Positions 1 to 7,229 of a stretch of DNA of 10,139 nt are shown here, piece by piece. Source of the stretch: Larix sibirica (Eukaryota > Streptophyta > Pinopsida > Pinales > Pinaceae). The notes under the pieces were generated by a model. That model was not told the origin of the DNA. It made no database searches and saw nothing but the letters and a program-made list of their open reading frames with translations. The stretch's first letter is position 1. Each line of letters opens with the position of its first letter. Where the stretch lies: NCBI GenBank assembly GCA_004151065.3, contig NWUY0304947294.1, positions 1-10,139 on the forward strand. Direction: 5' to 3'. Position numbers and translations under genes: made by a program.

Positions 1-250
1 CACAAGTTGTATAAGGACTAACTAAAACGCCTCCAACTGGCCAGAATTCACAAAGCAATTTTTGCCAAAATCTCAATTTGGAGTGCTCAACTCCGGAAAG
101 AATAATTTTAAAATTGGACAATGAGTCTAGAACAAACAATCCCCATTGTTAAAATTACAAAAATGTAGAAATACAATTTCGAGCATGAATTTCAACCAGT
201 TTTGGACCCAAAATCACCGGAAAAGCGATGCGTTTTGGTGGTCTGTTATC

Positions 251-444
251 CTACGCGCACTTCTCATGCCCTCACACCTCTGCCATCGTGCTAGCCAGGG
301 TAACGACAAAATTTTCGGTATTCCGTCCGGTGACGGCTACTTTAGCTGCGTTCACACTTCTCATCCCCTCGCACCTCTGCCATCGCGCTAGCCATGGTAA
401 TGACGAACTATCGGTTTTCCGGTCAGGTAATGGGTTCTTTATCT
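251..444 (+). repeat. 97-bp imperfect tandem duplication upstream of DGAT2
   Basis: Two head-to-tail copies, about 251-347 and 348-444, share cacttctcat, cctctgccatcg and gctagcca blocks at a constant offset of 97 (for example cacttctcat at 258 and 355). A fragment at 435-447 (tatctgcgtccacat-like) resembles the start of the unit again. The copies differ at many single bases, so the duplication is old. It sits about 200-400 bases before the start codon, where it could double any promoter elements it contains. Confidence 0.85.
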
Positions 445-520
445 GCGTCCACATGTGGACCGAGCGGACACCCTTGGCGTGGGGTGGTAGAGTGGGAAGA
501 AATTTCCAGTCAATTCCAGC

Positions 521-546
521 GTATACATATATATAATATATATATC
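521..546 (+). promoter_or_regulatory. AT-dinucleotide tract, possible TATA box
   Basis: The segment is almost pure alternating T and A (catatatataatatatatat). It is both a short microsatellite and the only good TATA-like element near the gene, about 100 bases upstream of ATG 646. Its role as a TATA box is inferred from position and composition. Confidence 0.45.
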
Positions 547-556
547 ACGCAGACAC

Positions 557-571
557 ATGCGCAATACATGA
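557..571 (+). promoter_or_regulatory. uORF 1 in the presumed 5' leader (4 codons)
   Basis: ATG at 557 opens a four-codon frame (M-R-N-T) ending at TGA 569-571. It counts as an upstream ORF only if transcription begins before 557, which is uncertain given the TATA-like tract at 521-546. Confidence 0.3.
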
Positions 572-594
572 ACCCTATTAGAGCGTTTCATTGA
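568..594 (+). promoter_or_regulatory. uORF 2 in the presumed 5' leader (8 codons)
   Basis: ATG at 568 opens MNPIRAFH and stops at TGA 592-594. That same TGA is in frame with the DGAT2 start at 646, which shows that the main frame does not extend upstream. The frame overlaps uORF 1 by four bases (ATGA). If transcribed, the two could reduce initiation at the main ATG. Confidence 0.4.
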
Positions 595-645
595 TTTGGG
601 TTTGTAATTCATTCGCATATTCATTGTAATACTCGGGCCACAGAG

Positions 646-833
646 ATGGAAGGGGAGATTCAGCATGAACAGATACTGGACAGGCCCGAACCAACAAGGA
701 TTGTAAGTCCAAATCAACCCCGATACGGGTTTCGGGCTGTCATAGCGCTGATCATCTGGCTGGGGACTATACATTTCGATGCAATTCTCGTTCTGGTGTC
801 TCTTATATTTCTTCCCAGTTCATGGGCATTCCT
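646..833 (+). CDS. DGAT2: DGAT2 exon 1 (residues 1-62 plus 2 bases)
   Basis: This exon encodes a polar, Pro-rich N-terminus followed by the first membrane segment (residues about 29-57, containing [14 protein letters not shown]). Read-through continues open to a TAG at 865-867, but the residues after AFL are not DGAT2-like. The donor is therefore placed at CT|gtatgc after 833, where CT joins the first A of exon 2 to make a Leu codon and restores the family sequence. Intron 1 is 201 bases (834-1034). Confidence 0.9.
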
Positions 834-3800
834 GTATGCGTTTTCCATTTCATTCCAATCCAAGTAGCATATGTGTATAGAAATTCATTCCATTATTATA
901 AATAATATGATTTGTTGTTTAGCATTGTAAGGTACCTTGACTTCTGTTATTTTCGGGGTAGAAGTAAGTTTGATTTTGGTTTTCCTTTTCTAAATTTTAT
1001 TTTTGGGTTTGTTCTGTGGGGGTGTGCTTTACAGAGTTCTGGGTTCACTCATAATACTAATGGTGGTTCCAGTGGATGAAAACAGCAAGTGGGGGAACCG
1101 GTTAGCCAGGTATCAAACTTCTTTTATCATAATGCTTGCAAGTGAATTGACAGATTGGCTATGGCTCATTTGAAAACTGTTGGGATCTCCATTGGTGTTG
1201 GATATTACTAGCAATTTAGGCCTGGGCTACGTGTAAGTGGGTTCACTTTTTTCTGATTAGTGGATATAAAATCAACGAAACTGCTTGGGTTCATCACATG
1301 TACATGTGTTTTTTCTTTGCCTTTTATTTAACGCTGGTGAAGCTCAGGATCAAACATAACTTCATGCTTTTGAGGCACTCACATTCTTATTGTGGCTTTG
1401 GAGATCTGCATCAACAGCTTTATCTGCTTACAATTTTGTTCACAGTTGTTCCATTGATTCAGGGTAGTTTCAAATTACCGTTCCCAAAATGATCAGACAA
1501 AGTTGTATCAAAAGATGGAGCACCCCCCCTCTGTTTGCCAAGTGGACATTGAAATTGGGTAGAACAGTAAGGGTCATAAGTCACTCATGGAGCTTGGCTT
1601 GTTATACATTGTATTCTATTACTGTTTGGTATATTTCCCATGTCTTGTTTGTTTCTTCCTTCTTCGATTGATGTAGGCCAATTGTCACATCATGCTACTT
1701 ACTAGGGAAGGAGAGGGATTTTAAATTTGCTTAGTTCTTCTGTTGAGAAGTTTGTGGTGCTCAGTACCTCGTTGCGGTCTTACAGAATTTATGGTTAACA
1801 GAGGTTGATGCTTGAAGAACTTGGACACAATTTAGACAACTGGAATTATCATCTGATTTTTGTAACCAACCAGTCCACCTTCTTATGTTTTTGTTGGGAC
1901 CCCTAAGCAACTAGAAGAATTCATGCTCCTACATAGCCCCTCCTTTTCAGGGGAGTTTGGCATGAATCTAAGAAAAAATTGCGGATTTGTCTTTACTTGT
2001 GCAATTGACCCTTCTTTATGCAGTCCGTGGAAAGTATCTACAAACAATAAGGGGAGGTTGGCATGAATCTTAGAAAGATATGAAGATTTATATTTACTTG
2101 TGCCATTGACCTTGCTTTACGCAGTCAGAGGAAAGTATTTACAGAAAATAATTGATAATAAATATTGGTTTTATGATGCCACTTGTCCATAATTGTTCTT
2201 CAGCTGAAATAATTTGTTAGTTACTACAAAAGCAGCTGAAATAGATGGAACCATGGTAGATGAGCTTCAGAGGGGGTCAATTGCCCAATTCTGAGCAAGA
2301 GGGAGGAATGTCTGTTGATAATGTCAAGGTTATGAAGCGTTGCATGAAAAAGTGAAGCCATCTTGAAAAGTAACTAGTTTTTTATACCTTCTTAAAAGTA
2401 TGCATCGTCTTTTTTTTGTTCTTTCCCCTAGGAAAACCTCATGGGGAAACCCAAGGTATGCTTCCCCACATTTGTGGATGGCATCCCTAGTAAACCTGTC
2501 GGCATAGACTAGTGCATGTGGCTCAGGAGGATTTGAACTGAGCACCTACTGGCACAGAGAGCCAAATGCCAAAAATATGGGCAACAATCAGTTGAGCTAG
2601 CCCCTTGGGCTTGAAGTATGCACCGTGTGTTGCAACATAGAATAATATGATTAGATCGGTGAGATCACTAATTTTGTAGTTTTAGATTTGAAAGAACAAC
2701 ATAAAACTCTAGGTTAGAACTGGAAATGTTTTTGTGTCAGAATCTCATGTCCATAGTTGAAAAAATTGTTGTCTTAGTGCTACTAACTCAATCTCTATGC
2801 GGCCCTATTGTGGAGCCGAGTTTACTTGGTCCCAAGGTCAACTCTCCAGTGTCAAGTCAAAGTTGCCAGCAATGAATGAAACCTGCAAGTACTGGCGAGT
2901 TAGAATGTGACCAGTGATAACTGGTGGGCTATTTGCTGACTGGAAGTCCAATTCGCTGGTTATTTGCTACCGGGGAGTCCAACTTGCTGGTTATTGGCTG
3001 CCTGGAAGTCCAACTCGTAGGTGATTCACTCTCTGGGATTCTACCTCATCTGCAGATGGGAAAATGCCCCAGCATCAATAAAAATGCATAAAAGGAAAAG
3101 GAAAGCTTTCATTTTCAATGATTTCTGCTACTGAATTTTTGCCAAGCTCGAGTGGAGCTCTTACACTATGGCCTTGCCTAGTTGTTCACTGAGACAAGTT
3201 TTTCAACATTGTTTATGCATATCCAAAATATGGAAAGACTAGGTATTTGAATTGAGAACTTGTAAAGAAAAGTCTTTTCTTTTTCCATGGAAAACTTCAC
3301 GGGGAAACCTAAGGGATGCTTCCCCACATTTGTATAGTAAACTAATTGGTGTAGGCTAGTGCATGGTGCACCTTGCCTGGGGGGATTTGAGCCGGGCAAC
3401 TGCTGGCATGGAACTAGACAAATGCTCAATGAAATTGGCAATAACCAATGGAGCTAACCCCTTGGACCATGTAAAAAAGAGTCTTATCAAATTTTCCTGA
3501 TTTTTTTGTTTTGAATAGTCTATTTTATTTTTATAAAAAGAGCTTGGGCAAGTATCCAATTTAAAATTTTCAAACCAAGAGAATGCTTCCCAGTGCTTAC
3601 AGCTGGATGAGTGATCTGAAGTTTGAACACATGCTTTTCAACATGAAGAGCTGCTGCAAATTTCCAAGGACAACTCTCATTCACCTAGAAAGCCATCATG
3701 CCATTGGCAATAATACCACTCGTTGCACCAAGGATTTTACTGAAATTAGCAATTTTTAATTTTTCAAATTTGACAAATGTGGAGAAAAATGAATGTCTCA

Positions 3801-6601
3801 CAGAATGCAGTTCAAATATGAAATCTTTTTGTGATATTGGTGTTTGTTCTTTAATCTGAGAGAACCGTCTAAATATCTTGTAAATCACTTGGATGGATCT
3901 TGAAATGCTCATTTTTACTGCCCACCAAAATAGCTTGTTTTATTCGAGAGCGAGCATAAGGTCTTGGTGCTGTACACACTGTAAGTTGTGGTTCTCTGGA
4001 AGACAGATTAATGATTAATGGTCTGCAAAAGCTATCGCCAACAAATGAAAACTCCTTTTCCAATAACTTTTGCATTTGTAGTATAATTGTTTTTTAAACA
4101 CTATTCTTCCTAAACCTGTTTTCAAGGTCATGTCCCATGGGACACAAAATTACATATATGAAGACAATTTAGTTAGTGTCTTGTTTATCGACACTACCTG
4201 CCCATAATATACTGACACAATAGAAAATAAAAACTTTTAACTTCCACATATGCTGTTAACTTACTCCATTTTGTTCTTTGAGCTTTTTTGTCAATCTGAT
4301 GTTGCTTGGGTATTAATGATTTTAAATTTGCAGGTTTATATGCTACCATGCTGCTAGTTACTTTCCTCTTACTTTGATTGTAGAGGATATGAAGGCTTTT
4401 GATTCCAACCGATCATATGGTATGTACTCTCAAGCTGCTTGTTGGGTTTCTATTCAAATAGGGATTCAATGCTTTTAGATGTCAGTACCACCTTCAAGGA
4501 TAGTTTTAGTGGCTAATATTTAGTTTTAAATTCTTCACTACAGAACTTTTGGAAAAATTTTGCAATTTAGAAATGGGATATGTTTGAAATCTTATGGTTT
4601 TTAAGGCTTTTATTTTTAGATTATTTGCCCATTTTTCTATATACTCTGATTGAAAAGCATTAGAGTTTAGCATTATAATATTTTTCATGCATATGTTTGA
4701 TGTTCTTAAATTCTTGTTTGAAGCGTACTCATGAATGTATGCTGGTGGAAGATACAATTTCTTGAAAATATAGCTGTTGACCTCATGCTTCTTGACAAAT
4801 TTATCATTCTTTCAGTCAGCTGCTTTAATGTAGGATACATGTATTTGATTTCTCTGAATCCACTGTGATATCATATTGGGCCTTTAGAGATGACCCGGAA
4901 GTTCTGACCTATTGGCTTCATAACCAACTTCTAATCAGGACGTTAAATGTCTCCTTTGGGGGATTTATTATCTTTGTGCAATTTTTGCTTTAATTTGGGG
5001 AAGACCAAATGCAAATGACTAATACTACTTTTGGTTCTTGGAAGGTTATAGCAAAGCAACTCTTCTTTTCATTCCGAACCAAGTGAAAACACTTCTCAAC
5101 TTGGTGTCAAAGCCGATCAAGAAGTCTCTCTATTATCTCTATCACTACAAACTTCTCCTATCAATACAAACTTCTCTTTGGATTCCTATAGTATCATAAC
5201 TGCATCTCTTTCTGCTGCTTTTTCTACAAGTCCTCCATGCTCTATTATAAACAGAGATATAATTAGGACATTAAACAAATTCAAACAGTGTATCAACTTT
5301 CAAGACTTAGTATCCAATTATGCTGAATAACATGCACAAATCTATCAATTTTGTCTCTATTTGCTGCCCTAGTCATTCACTTGAAAGAGGAAATAGTATG
5401 AAGAAGAGTTCGATATGAGTCTTGTTGTAGTTTGTATCCCCATTATTTTTTATGGGTGGAAATATTTTGTTTTCTGAGATGGATTTTTGTCTGCAGTGTT
5501 TGCTGTAGAACCACATTCAGTTTTACCAATTGGCATTGTAGCCCTGTGCAATCACACTGGTTATATGCCCCTGCCTAGGGTCAAGGCTCTTGCAAGTAGC
5601 GCTGTAAGTACTAACAATAACAAGATCATAGGAAATTAAATTATCAGCATTATGTTTTGGCAAATTTCTGGATCATAATGAAATTTTGTTAGAAATTGAG
5701 GGATGGATGACACTGTCGTGTAGAATACTATGGACCTACTCTGGTTTCATGATTTTTTATTCATGTGGTTAGATATTCTACACGCCACTCTTACGTCATA
5801 TATGGTCTTGGTTGGGATTGGTGGCTGCTTCTCGGAAGAACTTTGTTAAGTATCTGAACTCTGGTTTTAGTTGCATTGTTATTCCTGGTGGTGTTCGAGA
5901 AATATTTTATATGGAGTATGGTACAGAGGTCAGTTCTCCACTTTCTGTGTGTAAATGTTCATTTTATGGTAATGATTCTGAAGTTCTGTATTTATGGTAT
6001 GAGAAATGCCCTATTTTGTATTTGTGAAACAAATAATAAATCAATACGGAGAAACATGAGGGCTAACAGAATGCACCAGTTTAGAGAGAAATATCACTTA
6101 GCAAATGTATCATTATGAGATATGTAGCCTTCAAGGAAATAGTAAATGCACGTCATTTTGTTTTGGATGAACTTCAACATTTAAAATTACTATTTTTTTT
6201 GCAGGTTGCTTTTTTGAGAAAGAGGCATGGATTTGTTCGTGTGGCTATTGAGACTGGCTGTCCCTTAGTACCTGTGTTTTGCTTTGGTCAGGTTGGTGGA
6301 CGTGGGTATCTTTTATTTTAATTATTAAAGTTGTTTCCTTGAGATATCTCATTCAACTCTCAGAATTATTTTTGTTTTTGTTTTTTAATGTTTATGATTA
6401 GTATATGATGATACCTTACTATGCTGCAACCTTTTTATTTTTTGACGCCTTTGGTTTTAGCTTTTTACTAATTTGCCTTGTTTTCACTTGGAATTTTATT
6501 CAGACTGAAGCATACAGATGGTGGAGGCCAAAAGGGGAGCTATACAATCATCTTGCACGGGCTATTCGGTTCACACCATTGGTGTTTTGGGGAAAATTCG
6601 G
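646..6601 (+). CDS. DGAT2: Diacylglycerol O-acyltransferase 2, 3' end outside window
   Basis: The spliced product (join 646-833, 1035-1109, 4334-4419, 5497-5603, 5773-5928, 6205-6291, 6504-6601) is 265 codons plus two bases, and every junction keeps phase. DGAT2 transfers an acyl group from acyl-CoA to sn-1,2-diacylglycerol, the last step of triacylglycerol synthesis, at the endoplasmic reticulum. Visible in order: a polar N-terminus (1-28); a hydrophobic hairpin (about 29-57 and 63-76); YFP at 97-99; the plant acyltransferase motif EPHS at 121-124 with the presumed catalytic His123; [10 protein letters not shown] at 159-168; VIPGGV at 188-193; RHGFVRVA at 211-218; [10 protein letters not shown] at 224-233; and [12 protein letters not shown] near 252-263. 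Plant DGAT2 proteins are usually about 320-340 residues, so roughly 60 C-terminal residues (SPLP.. and GKPI.. region) are missing here. The start is ATG 646, the first in-frame ATG after an in-frame TGA at 592. Family assignment is secure; expression and activity are not shown. Confidence 0.95.
1035..1109 (+). CDS. DGAT2: DGAT2 exon 2 (residues 63-87 plus 2 bases)
   Basis: The acceptor is tttacag|A at 1034/1035 and the donor is AG|gtatca at 1109/1110. The exon encodes the second hydrophobic stretch ([13 protein letters not shown]) and then the hydrophilic [12 protein letters not shown]. This matches the family pattern of a short membrane hairpin followed by a basic Ser/Lys-rich turn. The exon is 75 bases and is too short to appear as an ORF on its own. 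Confidence 0.88.
1950..2150 (+). repeat. 101-bp tandem duplication in intron 2
   Basis: Copies at 1950-2050 and 2051-2150 share ggggag.ttggcatgaatct, then ga.tt.tctttacttgtgc, attgacc and gcagtc..ggaaagtat at an offset of about 101. They differ by scattered substitutions. No transposon ends or coding content are visible; this looks like a local segmental duplication. Confidence 0.9.
2396..2410 (+). repeat. Target-site duplication, left arm of SINE copy 1
   Basis: aagtatgcatcgtct lies directly against the A-tail side of the SINE. Its partner at 2614-2628 lies against the tRNA-like head and matches at 13 of 15 positions, as expected for an aged target-primed insertion. Confidence 0.7.
2411..2613 (-). 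mobile_element. tRNA-derived SINE, copy 1
   Basis: Read on the minus strand, the element begins GCCCAAGGGGC. It has a Pol III box A-like TAGCTCAACTGA (2588-2599) and a box B-like AGTTCAAATCC (2529-2539), so the head resembles a tRNA gene. The body contains a segment shared with the second copy (2458-2475). The 3' end is A-rich (T-run 2411-2427 on the plus strand). It is flanked by an imperfect 15-bp target-site duplication, aagtatgcatcgtct (2396-2410) and aagtatgcaccgtgt (2614-2628), 13 of 15 identical. Such elements are mobilised by LINE machinery. The family name is not known to me. Confidence 0.78.
2927..3050 (+). repeat. 31-bp minisatellite, three clear units plus a degenerate fourth
   Basis: Units at 2927-2957, 2958-2988 and 2989-3019 are each exactly 31 bases, with the pattern gg.tatttgctg.c.ggaagtccaa.tcgct. 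A fourth unit, 3020-3050, is much weaker. The bases just before (about 2896-2926) may be an older unit. The repeats are non-coding and lie between the two SINEs. Confidence 0.85.
3261..3279 (+). repeat. Target-site duplication, left arm of SINE copy 2
   Basis: tgtaaagaaaagtcttttc is repeated with three mismatches at 3470-3488 on the other side of the element. It differs from the duplication around copy 1, so the two insertions hit different targets. Confidence 0.7.
3280..3469 (-). mobile_element. tRNA-derived SINE, copy 2 (same family as copy 1)
   Basis: On the minus strand it starts near GGTCCAAGGGG and shows box A-like TTAGCTCCATTGG (3445-3457) and box B-like GGCTCAAATCC (3383-3393). It shares the 18-base block atgcttccccacatttgt (3316-3333) and the ggaaaac..cac/tggggaaacc block with copy 1. 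Flanking it is its own 19-bp imperfect target-site duplication: tgtaaagaaaagtcttttc (3261-3279) and tgtaaaaaagagtcttatc (3470-3488), 16 of 19 identical. The separate duplication shows an independent insertion, not a copy by local duplication. It lacks several bases present in copy 1. Confidence 0.78.
3523..3912 (-). pseudogene. Possible transposase-like coding remnant (weak)
   Basis: On the minus strand one frame stays open from about 3912 to 3523 apart from a single TAG at 3685-3687. Just after that stop it reads [13 protein letters not shown]. This resembles the Cys-Pro-Trp (CPW) signature of the Mutator-type transposase N-terminal domain (family knowledge: C..(E/D).CPW(R/K)..A). The following His/Cys ligands are not clear. 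It may be a decayed Mutator-like element or a chance open frame in AT-rich intron DNA. No terminal inverted repeats were found. Confidence 0.2.
4334..4419 (+). CDS. DGAT2: DGAT2 exon 3 (residues 88-116 plus 1 base)
   Basis: The acceptor tttgcag|G at 4333/4334 completes the Arg codon split with exon 2. The donor is TATG|gtatgt at 4419/4420. The exon encodes [20 protein letters not shown], matching the conserved plant YFP..VED..AF..NR.Y block that precedes the EPHS motif. Residues 91-96 (CYHAAS) replace the usual Cys/Lys/His-rich CKHAC-type sequence. The exon is 86 bases. Confidence 0.92.
4420..5496 (+). other. DGAT2 intron 3 (1.1 kb)
   Basis: Bounded by gtatgt (4420) and gtctgcag (5496). It is AT-rich with no recognised element apart from a small 19-bp duplication at 5139-5176. 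The minus-strand open frame at 4506-4757 is low-complexity Lys/Asn/Ile and looks like a chance frame. Confidence 0.8.
5139..5176 (+). repeat. 19-bp tandem duplication in intron 3
   Basis: ctatcactacaaacttctc (5139-5157) is followed directly by ctatcaatacaaacttctc (5158-5176), with one mismatch. It is a short slippage-type duplication with no visible function. Confidence 0.85.
5497..5603 (+). CDS. DGAT2: DGAT2 exon 4 with EPHS acyltransferase motif
   Basis: The acceptor is gtctgcag|TG at 5496/5497 and the donor is GCT|gtaagt at 5603/5604. The exon encodes residues 117-152. It starts [13 protein letters not shown] and includes the motif corresponding to HPHG of animal DGAT2, which is EPHS in plants. 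The presumed catalytic His is residue 123. Most plant proteins read VFGYEPHS here, so positions 119-120 (Ala-Val instead of Gly-Tyr) are unusual. The rest ([17 protein letters not shown]) follows the family closely. Confidence 0.95.
5773..5928 (+). CDS. DGAT2: DGAT2 exon 5 (residues 153-204)
   Basis: The acceptor is gtggttag|ATA at 5772/5773, with a weak pyrimidine tract; the donor is GAG|gtcagt at 5928/5929. The exon is exactly 52 codons. It carries [16 protein letters not shown], then SRKNF, then the glycine-rich [19 protein letters not shown]. The family usually has a PGGVQE sequence, so Arg194 in place of Gln is a departure. Retention of intron 5 would add unrelated residues and a stop at 6025-6027. 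Confidence 0.95.
6205..6291 (+). CDS. DGAT2: DGAT2 exon 6 (residues 205-233)
   Basis: The acceptor follows a T-rich tract (ttttttttgcag|GTT) at 6204/6205. The donor CAG|gttggt at 6291/6292 is a weak match to consensus. The 29 codons encode [18 protein letters not shown] and [10 protein letters not shown], the conserved DGAT2 block with the RxGFV(R/K)xA and LVPVFCFG signatures. An in-frame read into the intron gives only about ten foreign codons before a stop, which supports the splice site. Confidence 0.95.
6504..6601 (+). CDS. DGAT2: DGAT2 exon 7 (residues 234-265 plus 2 bases), last exon seen
   Basis: The acceptor is tttattcag|ACT at 6503/6504. The exon encodes a Trp-Trp-Lys-like [19 protein letters not shown] block and ends PLVFWGKFG. 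The donor is placed at GG|gtagtc after 6601, since the family continues Gly-Ser-Pro-Leu-Pro after FG. If this donor is not used, a TAG stop follows at 6603-6605 and truncates the protein at 266 residues, without the conserved GKPI segment. I found no continuation exon in 6605-10139. Confidence 0.9.
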
Positions 6602-6862
6602 GTAGTCATATCAGCCCTTCTTTTTGGTTTTCTGTCAATCTTATTGAATGACAGTAACATATGTTCCTTTGCCTTTTTTCTTGTGCTTCAGTGCTGAAAT
6701 ATTTCTTCATTTATGTTCCTAGTAGTGTGTTTGGTTTAGCTGTTTGTTATTTGAAATATGGACACTAGGTTAATTGCAAAATCCTAAAGATGCATTTAGT
6801 TTTTTTTATACTCTTAATCAAAATATGTATAAGGCATTTTATAAATTAAAAAAATGTGGGCT

Positions 6863-7221
6863 GCAATAAGCAGCTGTCAGGAGCTAAGAGTCCCTGAAGT
6901 CTAGATAGTTGGATAGCTACAAGCCAAAAGATAAAAAAATGCCAGATAGGCTACATGTCTAGTACAAACATTAGAGCTAGTTACATTAAAATTAAAGTAG
7001 GGCCAGTTGTCCCACACAAGTTGTCAAGTTATGCAATAGCGGGTAGCAACTGCCAGGAGCTAAGAGTCCCTGAAGTCTAGACTCTAGATAGCTGGATAGC
7101 TACAAGCCAAAAAATATAAAATGCCAGACAGGATGCATGTCTAGTACAAACATTAGAGTTAATTACATTAAATTTAAAGTAGGGACAGCTGTCCCAAACA
7201 AGTTGTCAAGTTATGCAATAG
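6863..7221 (+). repeat. ~178-bp tandem duplication in intron 7
   Basis: Copies at about 6863-7039 and 7040-7221 share long blocks: caggagctaagagtccctga, gtctagtacaaacattagag, and caagttgtcaagttatgcaa. The offset is 176 at the left and 182 at the right because the second copy has a few extra bases (ctagactctagatag). This is the best conserved duplication in the window, so probably the youngest. No coding frame or transposon ends are apparent. Confidence 0.9.
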
Positions 7222-7229
7222 CAGGAATC

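Larger units (their letters stand above)
1..645 (+). promoter_or_regulatory. DGAT2 upstream region and 5' leader
   Basis: No gene is recognised here; the open frames at 146-391, 228-536 and on the opposite strand look like chance frames. The region holds a tandem duplication (about 251-444) and an AT-dinucleotide tract (521-546, TATA-like), about 100-125 bases before the DGAT2 ATG. If that tract is the TATA element, transcription would begin near 555-575. The sequence alone cannot confirm a transcription start. Confidence 0.45.
1110..4333 (+). other. DGAT2 intron 2 (3.2 kb)
   Basis: Bounded by gtatca at 1110 and tttgcag at 4333, this is the largest complete intron. It holds a 101-bp tandem duplication, two SINE copies, a 31-bp minisatellite and a possible transposase remnant, listed separately. 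In 1111-1949 and 3913-4333 I see only AT-rich intron sequence. The small open frames at 1298-1492 and 1489-1671 have no recognisable content. Confidence 0.85.

Noticed and set aside
146-536. Open frames upstream of DGAT2 (146-391, 228-536, 394-594)
   Set aside because: They overlap in different frames, follow the 97-bp duplication and show no recognisable protein; better explained as chance frames in promoter DNA.
439-774. Minus-strand 111-codon frame overlapping DGAT2 exon 1
   Set aside because: It is the shadow of the leader and exon 1 on the other strand; composition is unlike a protein and no motif is seen.
1298-1671. Two small plus-strand frames in intron 2
   Set aside because: Low-information, no conserved residues, wrong place and content for a DGAT2 exon; skipping them keeps exon 2 and 3 in phase.
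2330-2545. Minus-strand 71-codon frame
   Set aside because: It lies on SINE copy 1; the apparent protein is a translation of a non-coding tRNA-derived element.
2529-2610. A functional tRNA gene on the minus strand
   Set aside because: Box A and box B are present, but the cloverleaf cannot be completed, the spacing is too long and the sequence continues into a SINE body with A-rich tail and target-site duplications.
2396-3488. CRISPR-like or phage-like repeat arrangement
   Set aside because: Only two copies, each with its own target-site duplication, in a plant intron; this is SINE insertion, not a repeat-spacer array.
3178-3559. Minus-strand frames of 87 and 67 codons
   Set aside because: They cover SINE copy 2 and its flanks; not protein genes.
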